A stretch of DNA of 64,000 bases, taken from contig CAVQRB010000006.1 in the NCBI GenBank assembly GCA_963715055.1, positions 372,001-436,000 on the forward strand, read 5' to 3'. The notes beneath the pieces were generated by a model that saw only the letters and a list, made by a program, of their open reading frames with translations, was not told the DNA's origin and did not search any database. Shown piece after piece: positions 1-8,700 of this stretch (positions are counted from its first letter, which is position 1; each line of letters begins with the position of its first letter). A program made the position numbers and the translations under genes. The DNA comes from CAVQRB01 sp963715055 (GTDB lineage Bacteria; Pseudomonadota; Alphaproteobacteria; Rhodobacterales; Rhodobacteraceae).

Positions 1-677
1 GTACACCGCAACTCGACCGGATCACCATTCCGCTGCATGAACTGAGCGCGCTGCCGAAAGCCTCGCAGCGCCTGCTCGATGACAGCGCGTTCGACATTGA
101 AGGTTGGCTCGCCGGCCGGATCGCGGACAAGTTCGCCCGCGCCGAGGCCGCCGCTTTCGTCAGTGGTGACGGCAACGACAAGCCCAAGGGCTTTCTCACG
201 CACGCCAGCGTGGACAACGATGTCTGGGCCTGGGGCAACCTCGGCTACGTGCCAACTGGTGTCGACGGTGACGTGACGGCGGATTCGATCATCGACGTAG
301 TCTACGCCCTAGGTGCACAATACCGTGCCAACGCGGCTTTCGTGATGAACTCGAAAACCGCAGGCCTCATTCGCAAGCTCAAGGACAATGATGGCCGCTT
401 CCTGTGGTCGGACGGTCTGGCCGCGGCAGAGCCCGCGCGCCTGATGGGGTATCCGGTTCTGATCGCCGAGGACATGCCGGATGCCGTATCGGGCGCTAAC
501 GCGATTGCTTTTGGCGATTTCGCAGCCGGCTATACGATCGCGGAGCGTCCGGATCTGCGGGTGCTGCGCGATCCCTTTAGTGCCAAGCCCCATGTCCTCT
601 TCTACGCGACCAAACGCGTGGGCGGGGATGTAAGCGATTTCGCCGCGATCAAGCTGCTGAAATTCGCGACCTCTTAA
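1..677 (+). CDS. GTA/HK97-type major capsid protein (gp5), 5' partial
   Basis: The reading frame is open from the first bases of the window and ends at the TAA at 675-677, so only the C-terminal ~224 residues are present. The text around residues 50-60 of the fragment (VSGDGNDKPKGFL) and the later GYPVLIAEDMP are typical of HK97-fold phage capsid proteins, which polymerise into the icosahedral shell. It is followed by ten genes in the order of Rhodobacter-type gene transfer agents (gp6 to gp15), so it is most likely GTA gp5 rather than a prophage capsid. Its start, and the terminase, portal and protease genes, lie outside the window. Confidence 0.9.
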   Translation, partial: TPQLDRITIPLHELSALPKASQRLLDDSAFDIEGWLAGRIADKFARAEAAAFVSGDGNDKPKGFLTHASVDNDVWAWGNLGYVPTGVDGDVTADSIIDVVYALGAQYRANAAFVMNSKTAGLIRKLKDNDGRFLWSDGLAAAEPARLMGYPVLIAEDMPDAVSGANAIAFGDFAAGYTIAERPDLRVLRDPFSAKPHVLFYATKRVGGDVSDFAAIKLLKFATS

Positions 678-843
678 AACGGGGCCGTGAACCGGCGCAC
701 GGGGTTGTTTGACCTCGGCGCGCCGGGGCCGGGTGCGCGCCGCTGTCGTTTGTGTTGTCTAGCTGCTCCCCTCCGACCGAGCAATGCAGATGGGCGCGCG
801 CCTGGTTCCCGACCCTCGGGGAGCATTAATTTGGAGAGATTCC

Positions 844-1440
844 ATGATGTTGATCGAAGAGACGACGGTGCCGGATACGGCGCTCCCGGTCGAAGACTTC
901 AAAGCGCATCTGCGACTGGGCACTGGCTTTGGTCAAGAGGACGTACAGAACGAAGTGATTTCGGGCTTTCTGCGGGCGGCGATCGCGGCTATCGAGGCCA
1001 GAACAGGCAAAATTCTGATCATGCGCAGTTTCAGCTGGACGTTGACGCAATGGCGCGATCCCAGTGCTCAGACGCTGCCGGTTGCGCCCGTCTCGGCGCT
1101 GACGCGGCTCGCTATCGTGGCGCGCGACGGGACGGAAACGGATATCGCGACGAACGGCTACTGGCTGGAACGTGACAGTCAAAGACCTCGGCTGCGGCCG
1201 ACGGGCATGTCCTTGCCGGCAATTCCGGCGGGTGGCTCTGCGCGGCTGGAATTTCAGGCCGGCTATGATCAGGTCTGGTCGAACCTGCCATCGGATTTGC
1301 AACAGGCCGTTCTCATGCTGGCGGCGCATTACTATGAGTATCGTCACGACATGTCCTTGAGTGACGGCTGTATGCCCTTCGGCGTCAGCAGCCTGATCGA
1401 ACGCTACCGGGTCATGCGGCTCGGGTCGGGAGGTCTGTGA
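844..1440 (+). CDS. GTA head-tail connector/adaptor protein (gp6)
   Basis: This 198-residue protein belongs to the phage head-tail adaptor (gp6-like, phiE125 gp8) type, which docks on the portal and links head to tail. The ATG at 844 is chosen over upstream in-frame starts because GGAGAG lies 8 bases before it and the family begins near MLIEET. The C-terminal half contains LPSDLQQAVLMLAAHYYE, a helix typical of this adaptor family. The stop overlaps the start of the next gene (TGATG), indicating translational coupling. The 166-base gap before it is the largest in the cluster. Identification rests on family resemblance plus position between the capsid and stopper genes. Confidence 0.85.
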   Translation: MMLIEETTVPDTALPVEDFKAHLRLGTGFGQEDVQNEVISGFLRAAIAAIEARTGKILIMRSFSWTLTQWRDPSAQTLPVAPVSALTRLAIVARDGTETDIATNGYWLERDSQRPRLRPTGMSLPAIPAGGSARLEFQAGYDQVWSNLPSDLQQAVLMLAAHYYEYRHDMSLSDGCMPFGVSSLIERYRVMRLGSGGL

Positions 1441-1778
1441 TGACTGCGCCGCGTCTCAACCGAAAGCTCGTGCTGGAAACCCCCGAACGGGTGTCGGACG
1501 GCGCGGGCGGTTATCTGGAAAGCTGGATGCCGCTCGGCGTCATCTGGGCAGAAGTAGTCGCCCGTACGGGGCGGGAAACCGGTCTGTCAGGCGAAGCGGT
1601 ATCTGCAATGAACTACCGTATCACGACCCGCGGCGCCCCTTACGGCGCGCTGGATCGGCCAAAGCCCGAGCAACGCTTTCGGGAAGGTGCGCGCGTCTTT
1701 GTGATCCAGGCGGTGGCCGAGGACGATCTGGACGGTCGCTACCTCACTTGCTTTGCCACCGAGGAGGTTGCGGTATGA
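1440..1778 (+). CDS. GTA head-tail joining (stopper) protein (gp7)
   Basis: A 112-residue protein of the phage SPP1 gp16-like head-closure family. The N-terminus (LNRKLVLETPERVSDGAGGY) and the middle part with G-R-E-T-G are characteristic of these stoppers, which close the connector channel after DNA packaging. The ATG at 1440 shares its A with the TGA of gp6 and has GGGAGG 7-12 bases upstream; a GTG at 1437 is an in-frame alternative. Its stop overlaps the next start as ATGA. The size and gene order match gp7 of the Rhodobacter GTA. Confidence 0.83.
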   Translation: MTAPRLNRKLVLETPERVSDGAGGYLESWMPLGVIWAEVVARTGRETGLSGEAVSAMNYRITTRGAPYGALDRPKPEQRFREGARVFVIQAVAEDDLDGRYLTCFATEEVAV

Positions 1779-2185
1779 GCTACGGCATGTCTGGCGCGCT
1801 ACAGGCCGCCATCTATACCGCCCTGACTGAGGATGTAGCACTCAACGCATTGGTGGGGTCAGAGATTTACGATGCTTTGCCGAGCGGCAAGATGCCAGAG
1901 ACCTACGTAAGCCTTGGTCGGGAAAGGGTGCGTGACGCCTCCGATCAGAGCGGTGACGGCGCGTTGCATTCGGTCGACATCTCCGTTCTGACAAGCCAGT
2001 CCGGCTTCGCGGCGGCGAAGGCAGTGGCGGCGGCGATCTCGGACGTGCTGCATGGCGCCGATCTCACGCTCGCGCGCGGACGGCTGATTTTCCTGCGCTT
2101 TGACAGGGCGGAAGCCCGCAAGATCGACAACAGTTCGGGTCGCGAAATCCGGCTCCGGTTTCGCGCGCGCGTCGACGACGAATAA
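1775..2185 (+). CDS. GTA tail terminator protein (gp8, DUF3168)
   Basis: A 136-residue DUF3168 protein. This family caps the proximal end of siphovirus-like tails and joins the tail tube to the head. The N-terminal ALQAAIYTALTEDVALNALVG and the central VSLGRERVRDAS match the family pattern. Translation starts at the ATG overlapping the gp7 stop (ATGA). Neighbours on both sides are GTA structural genes, which supports the assignment. No unusual features were seen. Confidence 0.85.
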   Translation: MSYGMSGALQAAIYTALTEDVALNALVGSEIYDALPSGKMPETYVSLGRERVRDASDQSGDGALHSVDISVLTSQSGFAAAKAVAAAISDVLHGADLTLARGRLIFLRFDRAEARKIDNSSGREIRLRFRARVDDE

Positions 2186-2215
2186 TCAAATTTCATCAGT
2201 CTAAGGAGAGAACCC

Positions 2216-2629
2216 ATGGGGGCTCAGAACGGTAAGGACCTCTTGATCAAGGTCGACATGGCGGCGAACGGATCGTTCACCACATTGGCAGGTCTGCGTG
2301 CAACGCGGGTCAGCTTCAATGCCGAGACCATCGATGTGACCAGTCTGGAAAGCGAGGGCGGGTGGCGCGAGCTGCTTGCTGGCGCCGGCGTACGGTCGGT
2401 CTCGATCAGCGGCTCGGGCGTTTTCCGCGATGCCGAGACGGATGAGCGGGCACGGCAGCTGTTTTTTGACGGCGAGGCACCTGGTTTCCAGGTCGTGATC
2501 CCGGATTTTGGCATCGTCGAAGGGCCGTTTCAGGTCACCGCGATCGAATATGGAGGCAGCCACAATGGTGAGGCGACATACGAGTTGTCGCTTGCCAGCG
2601 CAGGTGCGCTGACCTTCACGGCGATCTGA
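2216..2629 (+). CDS. GTA major tail protein (gp9)
   Basis: A 137-residue major tail tube protein of the TP901-1/GTA type. The sequence AQNGKDLLIKVDM, followed by FTTLAGLRATRVSFNAETIDVTS, is the recognisable start of this family. Many copies stack into the tail tube. AAGGAGAG lies 9 bases before the ATG, the strongest Shine-Dalgarno sequence of the cluster, which suits a protein needed in high copy. It is separated from gp8 by 30 bases and from gp10 by 2 bases. Confidence 0.9.
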   Translation: MGAQNGKDLLIKVDMAANGSFTTLAGLRATRVSFNAETIDVTSLESEGGWRELLAGAGVRSVSISGSGVFRDAETDERARQLFFDGEAPGFQVVIPDFGIVEGPFQVTAIEYGGSHNGEATYELSLASAGALTFTAI

Positions 2630-2631
2630 AC

Positions 2632-2949
2632 ATGGCAAATCCCTGGAGGGGCGATGTGGCCCTTGTGATCGATGGCGAAACCTATGTCTTGCGGCTGACG
2701 CTTGGGGCTCTTGCTGAGCTTGAGGCGTCGCTTGGGGCAGGCTCACTCATGGCACTGGTGCAGCGCTTCGAGGGTAATAGCTTTTCCAGTGCGGACGTGC
2801 TGGCACTGCTGAAGGCCGGGCTCCGCGGCGGACGAGCAGGAGTTTCCGAGGAAACCCTGTTCCATGGAGAGATCGAAGGCGGCCCCTTGGCTGCCGCGAG
2901 GGCCGCTGCCGAGTTGCTAGCAAGAGCCTTTATGGTTCCCTCGGTGTGA
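2632..2949 (+). CDS. GTA tail assembly chaperone (gp10)
   Basis: A 105-residue protein of the gene transfer agent family related to lambda gpG-type chaperones. Such proteins keep the tape measure soluble during tail assembly. LTLGALAELEASLGAGSL in the first third is the family hallmark. It starts two bases after the gp9 stop and ends in a GTGA overlap with the next small gene, so the two chaperone halves are translationally coupled. In lambda the two chaperone parts are made by a ribosomal frameshift; here they are separate overlapping frames. Confidence 0.8.
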   Translation: MANPWRGDVALVIDGETYVLRLTLGALAELEASLGAGSLMALVQRFEGNSFSSADVLALLKAGLRGGRAGVSEETLFHGEIEGGPLAAARAAAELLARAFMVPSV

Positions 2950-3167
2950 GCGCCCTTGATTGGCCAGCGCTGCTGCGGATTGGCGTAAATGGGCTTCGGC
3001 TGAAGCCGGACGAATTCTGGGCCCTGACTCCAGCGGAACTTCAGTTGATGCTGGGCGATCCGGGAAAGTCCGGGCCGCTTTTGAGCACTGGGCTGGAAGC
3101 GCTGATGGCGGCTTATCCGGACAAAGAGACAAAGGACGATGGCGATGACGGAAGACAGCGGATTTGA
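2946..3167 (+). CDS. Small GTA tail assembly chaperone (TIGR02216 type)
   Basis: A 73-residue protein starting with GTG in a GTGA overlap with the preceding stop. The pattern LRIGVNGLRLKPDEFWALTPAEL, including the aromatic-rich FWALTP, is the signature of the short phage/GTA protein often found between gp10 and gp11 and missed by gene callers. It is probably the second tail chaperone component, acting on the tape measure. Its 3' end overlaps the tape-measure start by more than 20 bases. Confidence 0.8.
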   Translation: MSALDWPALLRIGVNGLRLKPDEFWALTPAELQLMLGDPGKSGPLLSTGLEALMAAYPDKETKDDGDDGRQRI

Positions 3168-3804
3168 CGATCTGGAAGCGCGCGCCGACGGGTTAAACGA
3201 AACTCTCGGGCAAACCAGCACGTTGGTTTCAGGTTTTGACAGCGAGTTGCGGCGGATGCAGACTTCGCTTGAGTCCACCGGCAAGGATATTGCCGTGCTG
3301 GAACGCGGTTTGAGCCGTGGTCTCAAGCAGGCGTTCGATGGTTTGATCTTCGATGGTGAGAGCCTGTCGGATGCGTTGAATTCAGTGGCCAACAGTATGG
3401 TCAACACAGCCTACAACGCCGCTATTCGTCCTGTGACAGATCAATTCGGGGGGTTGCTTGCGCAAGGCGTGGGCAGTCTTGTGCAGGGCATTCTGCCCTT
3501 TGCCGATGGGGCGCCGTTCAGCCAGGGGCGAGTCATGCCATTCGCGACCGGCGGGATCGTCAGTGGTGCCACGCCCTTCGGAATGCGCGGTGGAATGGGC
3601 ATCATGGGCGAGGCTGGTCCCGAGGCGATCATGCCGCTCGCGCGCGGTCCGGACGGTAAACTCGGCGTGCGCGGTGCGGGCGGTGGAGGTCAGACGATCA
3701 TCATGAATGTGACGACTCCTGACGTGCAGGGTTTCCAGCGCAGCCAGGGCCAGATCGCGGCACAGATGTCCAGAGCGCTCGGGCGCGGGCAACGCAATCG
3801 CTAA
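3145..3804 (+). CDS. GTA tail tape measure protein (gp11)
   Basis: A 219-residue tape measure protein, very short compared with phage homologues, as expected for the short GTA tail. The N-terminal two thirds is helical and coiled-coil-like, followed by a Gly-rich segment (MPFATGGIVSGATPFGMRGG) and GEAGPEAIMPLARG, the usual C-terminal motif of tape measures. The ATG at 3145 is preferred over 3139 because AAAGGA lies eight bases upstream of it. The short length is the clearest single argument for a GTA rather than a normal siphophage. Confidence 0.87.
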   Translation: MTEDSGFDDLEARADGLNETLGQTSTLVSGFDSELRRMQTSLESTGKDIAVLERGLSRGLKQAFDGLIFDGESLSDALNSVANSMVNTAYNAAIRPVTDQFGGLLAQGVGSLVQGILPFADGAPFSQGRVMPFATGGIVSGATPFGMRGGMGIMGEAGPEAIMPLARGPDGKLGVRGAGGGGQTIIMNVTTPDVQGFQRSQGQIAAQMSRALGRGQRNR

Positions 3805-3822
3805 AACAGAGGAAGCAAATCA

Positions 3823-4455
3823 ATGCAGTTTCACGAAGTCAGGTTTCCTGTAGCGCTGAGTTTCGGCTCTGTCGGCGGGCCGGAGCGGCGTACCGATGTA
3901 GTCGCCATCAGCAATGGTTTCGAGGAACGGAACGCGCCATGGGCTCACTCGCGCCGCCGCTACGATGCGGGCGTCGGAATAAGATCTCTGGACGACATCG
4001 ATCTGATGATCGCATTTTTCGAAGCGCGTTTTGGGCAGCTCTATGCCTTCCGCTGGAAGGACTGGTCCGACTATCGAACCTGCAAGCCGTCGCAGAGCAT
4101 TTCAGCCTTTGATCAGATACTCGGTATGGGCGATGGCGTGCAAACGTCCTTTCAACTGACCAAGACCTACCGGTCTGGCGGTCATGAGTACGTGCGCCCG
4201 ATCCGAAAGCCCGTGGAAGGCACAATCAAACTTGCCGTGGGTCCCGACGAGTTGACCGAAGGCGAAGACTACACCCTCGACGAGACTACTGGCGTTGTCA
4301 GCTTTGCTGCCCCTCCTGCGGAGGACATGCCGGTCGCGGCCGGTTTCGAGTTCGACGTGCCGGTACGCTTCGATACCGATCGGATTCAGACCAGTGTCGC
4401 CAGCTTCAAGGCGGGAGACGTTCCCAATGTCCCGATCGTGGAGGTGCGTTTCTGA
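3823..4455 (+). CDS. GTA distal tail protein (gp12, DUF2460)
   Basis: A 210-residue DUF2460 (TIGR02217) protein. The family forms the distal tail ring that connects the tail tube to the baseplate hub. FHEVRFPVALSFGSVGGPERRT at the N-terminus and FRWKDWSDYR in the middle are conserved. GAGGAAG precedes the ATG at a good distance. The final TGA shares bases with the start of gp13. The position directly after the tape measure is as in known GTAs. Confidence 0.9.
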   Translation: MQFHEVRFPVALSFGSVGGPERRTDVVAISNGFEERNAPWAHSRRRYDAGVGIRSLDDIDLMIAFFEARFGQLYAFRWKDWSDYRTCKPSQSISAFDQILGMGDGVQTSFQLTKTYRSGGHEYVRPIRKPVEGTIKLAVGPDELTEGEDYTLDETTGVVSFAAPPAEDMPVAAGFEFDVPVRFDTDRIQTSVASFKAGDVPNVPIVEVRF

Positions 4456-5342
4456 TGTCCGGCATGAATGCAGCTTTGCAGGCTCACCTCGAAGGCGGAT
4501 TGACTACGGTCGCACATGCCTGGTCGATCATCCGAAAAGATGGTGTAACCTTGGGATTCACCGATCACGACAATCATCTGGAGTTCGATGGGGTCATCTT
4601 TCGCGCGGACACCGGCCTGAGTGCACTCGCGGTGGCGCAATCGACCGGTCTCTCCGTGGACAACACGGAAGCCTTGGGCGCGTTGAGCGATCTGTCGATA
4701 CGTGAGGACGAGATTGAACAGGGGCGATTTGACGATGCCAAGGTGACAGCTTGGTTGGTCAACTGGCGCGACGTCGATCAGCGGTGGGTACAGTTTCGGG
4801 GAACCATCGGCGAGTTGAGCCGCGCCGACGGCGGGTTCAGGGCAGAGTTGCGCGGACTGACCGAGGCATTGAACCGGCCATCCGGCCGCGTGTTTCAGAA
4901 ACCTTGCACCGCAGTCCTTGGCGATAAGGCTTGCGGATTCAGCCTGCGAACGCCGGGGTTTTTCGCGGAGCTTCCGATCCAGAGCGTCAGCCTGTCACGG
5001 GAGTTCCGATGGGAAAACTACACGGCTTTTCCGGCGGGTTTCTTTTCCCGCGGGAAACTCGAAGTCCTCGACGGCCCCGGCGCTGGTCTATGGGGCATGA
5101 TCAAGCAGGACAAGTTCAGCGGCGGAGTTCGGATCATTGAGCTTTGGGAACCCATTCGCACGAAGCTCGCGCCTGGCATAATGGTCAGGCTTACGGTCGG
5201 CTGCGACAAGCGGGGTGAAACCTGCCGGACGAAATTCAACAATTATCCCAACTATCGCGGCTTTCCGGATGTTCCAGGGGAAGACTGGGTGATGGCAGTG
5301 CCGAAGTCGACGGGCGCAAATACCGGTGGGAGCCGCAGATGA
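4455..5342 (+). CDS. GTA baseplate hub protein with Fe-S cysteines (gp13, DUF2163)
   Basis: A 295-residue DUF2163 (TIGR02218) hub protein. Four cysteines, C151 and C160 followed by C250 and C257, fit the iron-sulfur site reported for the GTA hub and for related lambda gpL-type tail tip proteins. The C-terminal RGFPDVPGEDWV is the conserved end of the family. The hub links the distal tail ring to the gp14 peptidase and the gp15 megatron. The end overlaps gp14 as ATGA. All four ligand cysteines are intact. Confidence 0.9.
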   Translation: MSGMNAALQAHLEGGLTTVAHAWSIIRKDGVTLGFTDHDNHLEFDGVIFRADTGLSALAVAQSTGLSVDNTEALGALSDLSIREDEIEQGRFDDAKVTAWLVNWRDVDQRWVQFRGTIGELSRADGGFRAELRGLTEALNRPSGRVFQKPCTAVLGDKACGFSLRTPGFFAELPIQSVSLSREFRWENYTAFPAGFFSRGKLEVLDGPGAGLWGMIKQDKFSGGVRIIELWEPIRTKLAPGIMVRLTVGCDKRGETCRTKFNNYPNYRGFPDVPGEDWVMAVPKSTGANTGGSRR

Positions 5343-5785
5343 GCGACCAGTCACTGAAGATCGTTGCAGAGGCGCGCAGTTGGATCGGAACGCCTTATGT
5401 TCACCAAGCTTCGACAAAGGCTGCGGGCGCGGATTGTCTCGGGCTCTTGCGCGGTGTCTGGCGCGCAGTTCTTGGTCCCGAGCCGGAGAAAGCGCCAGCG
5501 TACAGCCGTGATTGGTCCGAACCGCAGGGCGAGGAGCGGCTATGGGCTGCGGCCTTGCGGCATCTGGTACCAAAAGAGATCGATGACGATGCTCCGGGCG
5601 ATGTGCTTCTGTTTCGGATGCGCAGCGGGTCGGTCGCCAAGCATCTTGGTATCGCGGGATCCGTTGCCGTCAATTCGAGCTTCATTCACGCGTATTCGTA
5701 TCACGGGGTTCTTGAGAGCCCACTGAGCATGCCATGGCGGCGCAGGGTCGTCGCACGGTTCCAATTTCCCGAGGAGGCTACCTGA
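5339..5785 (+). CDS. GTA NlpC/P60 cell-wall peptidase (gp14)
   Basis: A 148-residue NlpC/P60 family peptidase (TIGR02219). The catalytic cysteine is C33 in G-A-D-C-L-G-L and the histidine is H102 in V-A-K-H-L-G, so the active site looks complete. In GTA particles this tail-tip enzyme helps pierce the recipient peptidoglycan. It overlaps gp13 by four bases and its stop shares one base with the gp15 ATG. The GAGGAGG that serves gp15 lies within its last codons. Confidence 0.92.
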   Translation: MSDQSLKIVAEARSWIGTPYVHQASTKAAGADCLGLLRGVWRAVLGPEPEKAPAYSRDWSEPQGEERLWAAALRHLVPKEIDDDAPGDVLLFRMRSGSVAKHLGIAGSVAVNSSFIHAYSYHGVLESPLSMPWRRRVVARFQFPEEAT

Positions 5786-8700
5786 TGGCGACCATAGTTC
5801 TTTCCGCAGCCGGCGCCGCGCTTGGTGGTTCCATCGGGGGCACCTTTGCGGGACTTTCCACGGCGGTCATCGGGCGTGCCGTAGGTGCCACGATTGGGCG
5901 TGTCATTGACCAGAGGCTTCTGGGACAGGGTTCGGAGGCAGTCGAGACGGGTCGCGTGGATCGTTTCAGGCTATCGAGCGTGGGTGAAGGCGAGCCGTTG
6001 GCGCAGGCCTACGGGCGTACGCGTCTTGGTGGGCAGGTCATATGGGCATCGGATTTCGCCGAGGTTGTCAGTGTCACCGGTGGTGGGGGTGGAGGCAAGG
6101 GTGCTCCGAGCCGTCCGAAACAACCTGAAACCAGATCCTATAGCTATACGGTGAGCCTCGCGATCGCGATTTGTGAAGGCGAAGTCACGCGCGTGGGTCG
6201 AATCTGGGCCAATGGCGAGGAAATCGCGCCAGATGATCTCACCCTCCGGATATACAAGGGGCGTTCCGATCAGTTGCCTGACCCCTTGATGGAAGCGATT
6301 GAGGGGCCTGGAATGGTGCCTGCCTATCGCGATACGGCTTATGTTGTGATCGAAAATCTTGATCTCGAACGTTTCGGTAACCGCGTTCCGCAGTTTTCCT
6401 TTGAAGTCTCGCGCCCTGAACAGCGCAGCGAGGAAGACGCAATTCTTGCCCCGACTTACGCTGTCCAGGCGGTCGCCATGATCCCTGGCACAGGCGAATA
6501 CTCTCTCGCGACCACACCGGTCCACTACACAAGCGGTCCGGGAAGCCGTTGGAGCGCTAATGTCAACACGCCTGCAGAAAAACCCGATCTTTCGGTATCG
6601 CTCGACATGCTCAATGAAGAGTTGCCCAATTGCCGGTCTGTATCGTTGGTCGTTTCCTGGTTTGGCGACGATTTGAGGTGTGGCAACTGCACCGTTCGAC
6701 CGGTTGTCGAAAAGCGGGAGTTCGACGGTGAGAACATGCCATGGCGCGTGTCAGGACTTAGCCGGGCGCAGTCGCAAACCATGCCGCAGGTCAACGGTCG
6801 CCCTGTCTATGGTGGTACGCCCACGGATGCATCAGTGGTGGAAGCGATCAAGGGCATTCGCGCGTCGGGCAAAAGCGTGATGTTTTATCCGTTCATTCTG
6901 ATGAACCAATTGGCCGGAAACGGTCGAACGAACCCCTATGCACCCTCCGAAGAACAGCCGGCATTGCCGTGGCGCGGGCGCATCACGACTTCATTGGCAC
7001 CAGGCGTGCCGGGGTCGACCGATGGTACCGCCGCTGCGGTGTCCGAGGTGAATGCTTTTTTCGGTACGGCGCAAGCGTCGCAGTTCTCCGTATCCAATGG
7101 GAGGGTGTTCTACTCCGGGCCGCAGGAGTGGAGCCTGTCGCGTTTCATTCTTCATTACGCGGCGCTGTGCAAGGCCGCGGGTGGCGTTGAAGCTTTCTGC
7201 ATCGGTTCGGAAATGCGAGGGCTCACCCAGATCAGGGGCCCCGGAAACAGTTTTGTTGCAGTGCAGAAGTTCCGTGAGCTGGCGGCACAGGTCCGGTCGA
7301 TCCTGGGTGCAGGAACCAAGATCAGCTATGCGTCCGACTGGAGCGAGTATTTCGGCTATCAACCGCAGGACGGGAGCGGAGATCGTTTTTTCCACCTCGA
7401 TCCGCTTTGGGCGGACAGCAACATCGATTTCATCGGTATCGACAATTACATGCCTCTGTCCGACTGGAGGGACGGTGATACTCATAGAGACGCCGGCGAG
7501 TTCGAAACGATTTACGACCTTGATTATTTGCGCGCAAACGTGAGCGGTGGTGAGGGCTATGACTGGTTCTACGCCAGCGACGATGACCGCGACTTGCAGG
7601 TGCGAAGACCCATCGAGGATGGTGCACACGGTGAGCCGTGGATCTATCGCTACAAGGACCTTCGGAACTGGTGGGAAAACCCTCACCACGATCGCGTCGG
7701 CGGCTTGCGCGCGCAGACCCCCAGTCCATGGGTTCCGCGATCGAAGCCTTTCTGGTTTACAGAGCTTGGATGTGCCGCGATCGACAAGGGTACAAACCAG
7801 CCTAACAAGTTCATCGATCCGAAATCTTCGGAAAGCAAGCTGCCTTATTTTTCGAGCGGTGCGCGCGATGATTTGATGCAGGTGCAATATCTCAAAGCGA
7901 TGGTTTCCTACTGGGGAAATCCGTCGAATAACCCCGCCTCTCCGGTTTACGGGTCTCCCATGGTGGATATGAGCCGGGCCTACGTCTGGGCCTGGGATGC
8001 ACGACCTTATCCCTATTTTCCCAATAATCCCGGGCTTTGGAGCGATTCCGAAAACTACGCTCGGGGGCATTGGTTGAACGGCCGCACATCGGCCCGCTCT
8101 TTGGCTTCGGTTGTCGGCGAAATATGCCGGCGCGCGGGGTTGGTAGATTTCGATGTGAGCAGGCTCTATGGTCTGGTGCGCGGCTACATGGTCAATGAGG
8201 TAGGCGACGCGCGCGCTGCCTTGCAACCATTGATGCTGAGATACTCTTTCGATGCTGTCGAGCGTGATGGCATTCTTCAGTTCCGGATGAGAAATGGGCG
8301 CGGAGCAATTCCGCTGGAGCGCGAGCGTCTCGCACTTAGCAGCGAGCTAGATGGAACCGTGGAGCAAATCCGGTCATCGCAGGCCGACATGTCGGGACGG
8401 GTTAGATTGAGGTTCGTGCAGGCCGATGCTGAGTTCGATGTCCTCGCCGAAGAATCCGTGCTGGAGGACGAAAACGCGCTGTCAGTGTCGACCTCCGAAA
8501 TACCGATGGTTTTGACCCGGGCGGAAGGCCGCCAGGTCACCGAGCGGTGGCTCACGGAGTCGCGCGTGGCCCGTGAGACGATCCGATTTGCCCTGCCGCC
8601 CTCGTGTTTGTCGCTTGGAGCGGGAGACATCGTTTCACTGGCGGGCGATCAAGCCGAAGGCAAAGCGCTCTATCGAATTGATCGCGTCGAACAAGGGATG

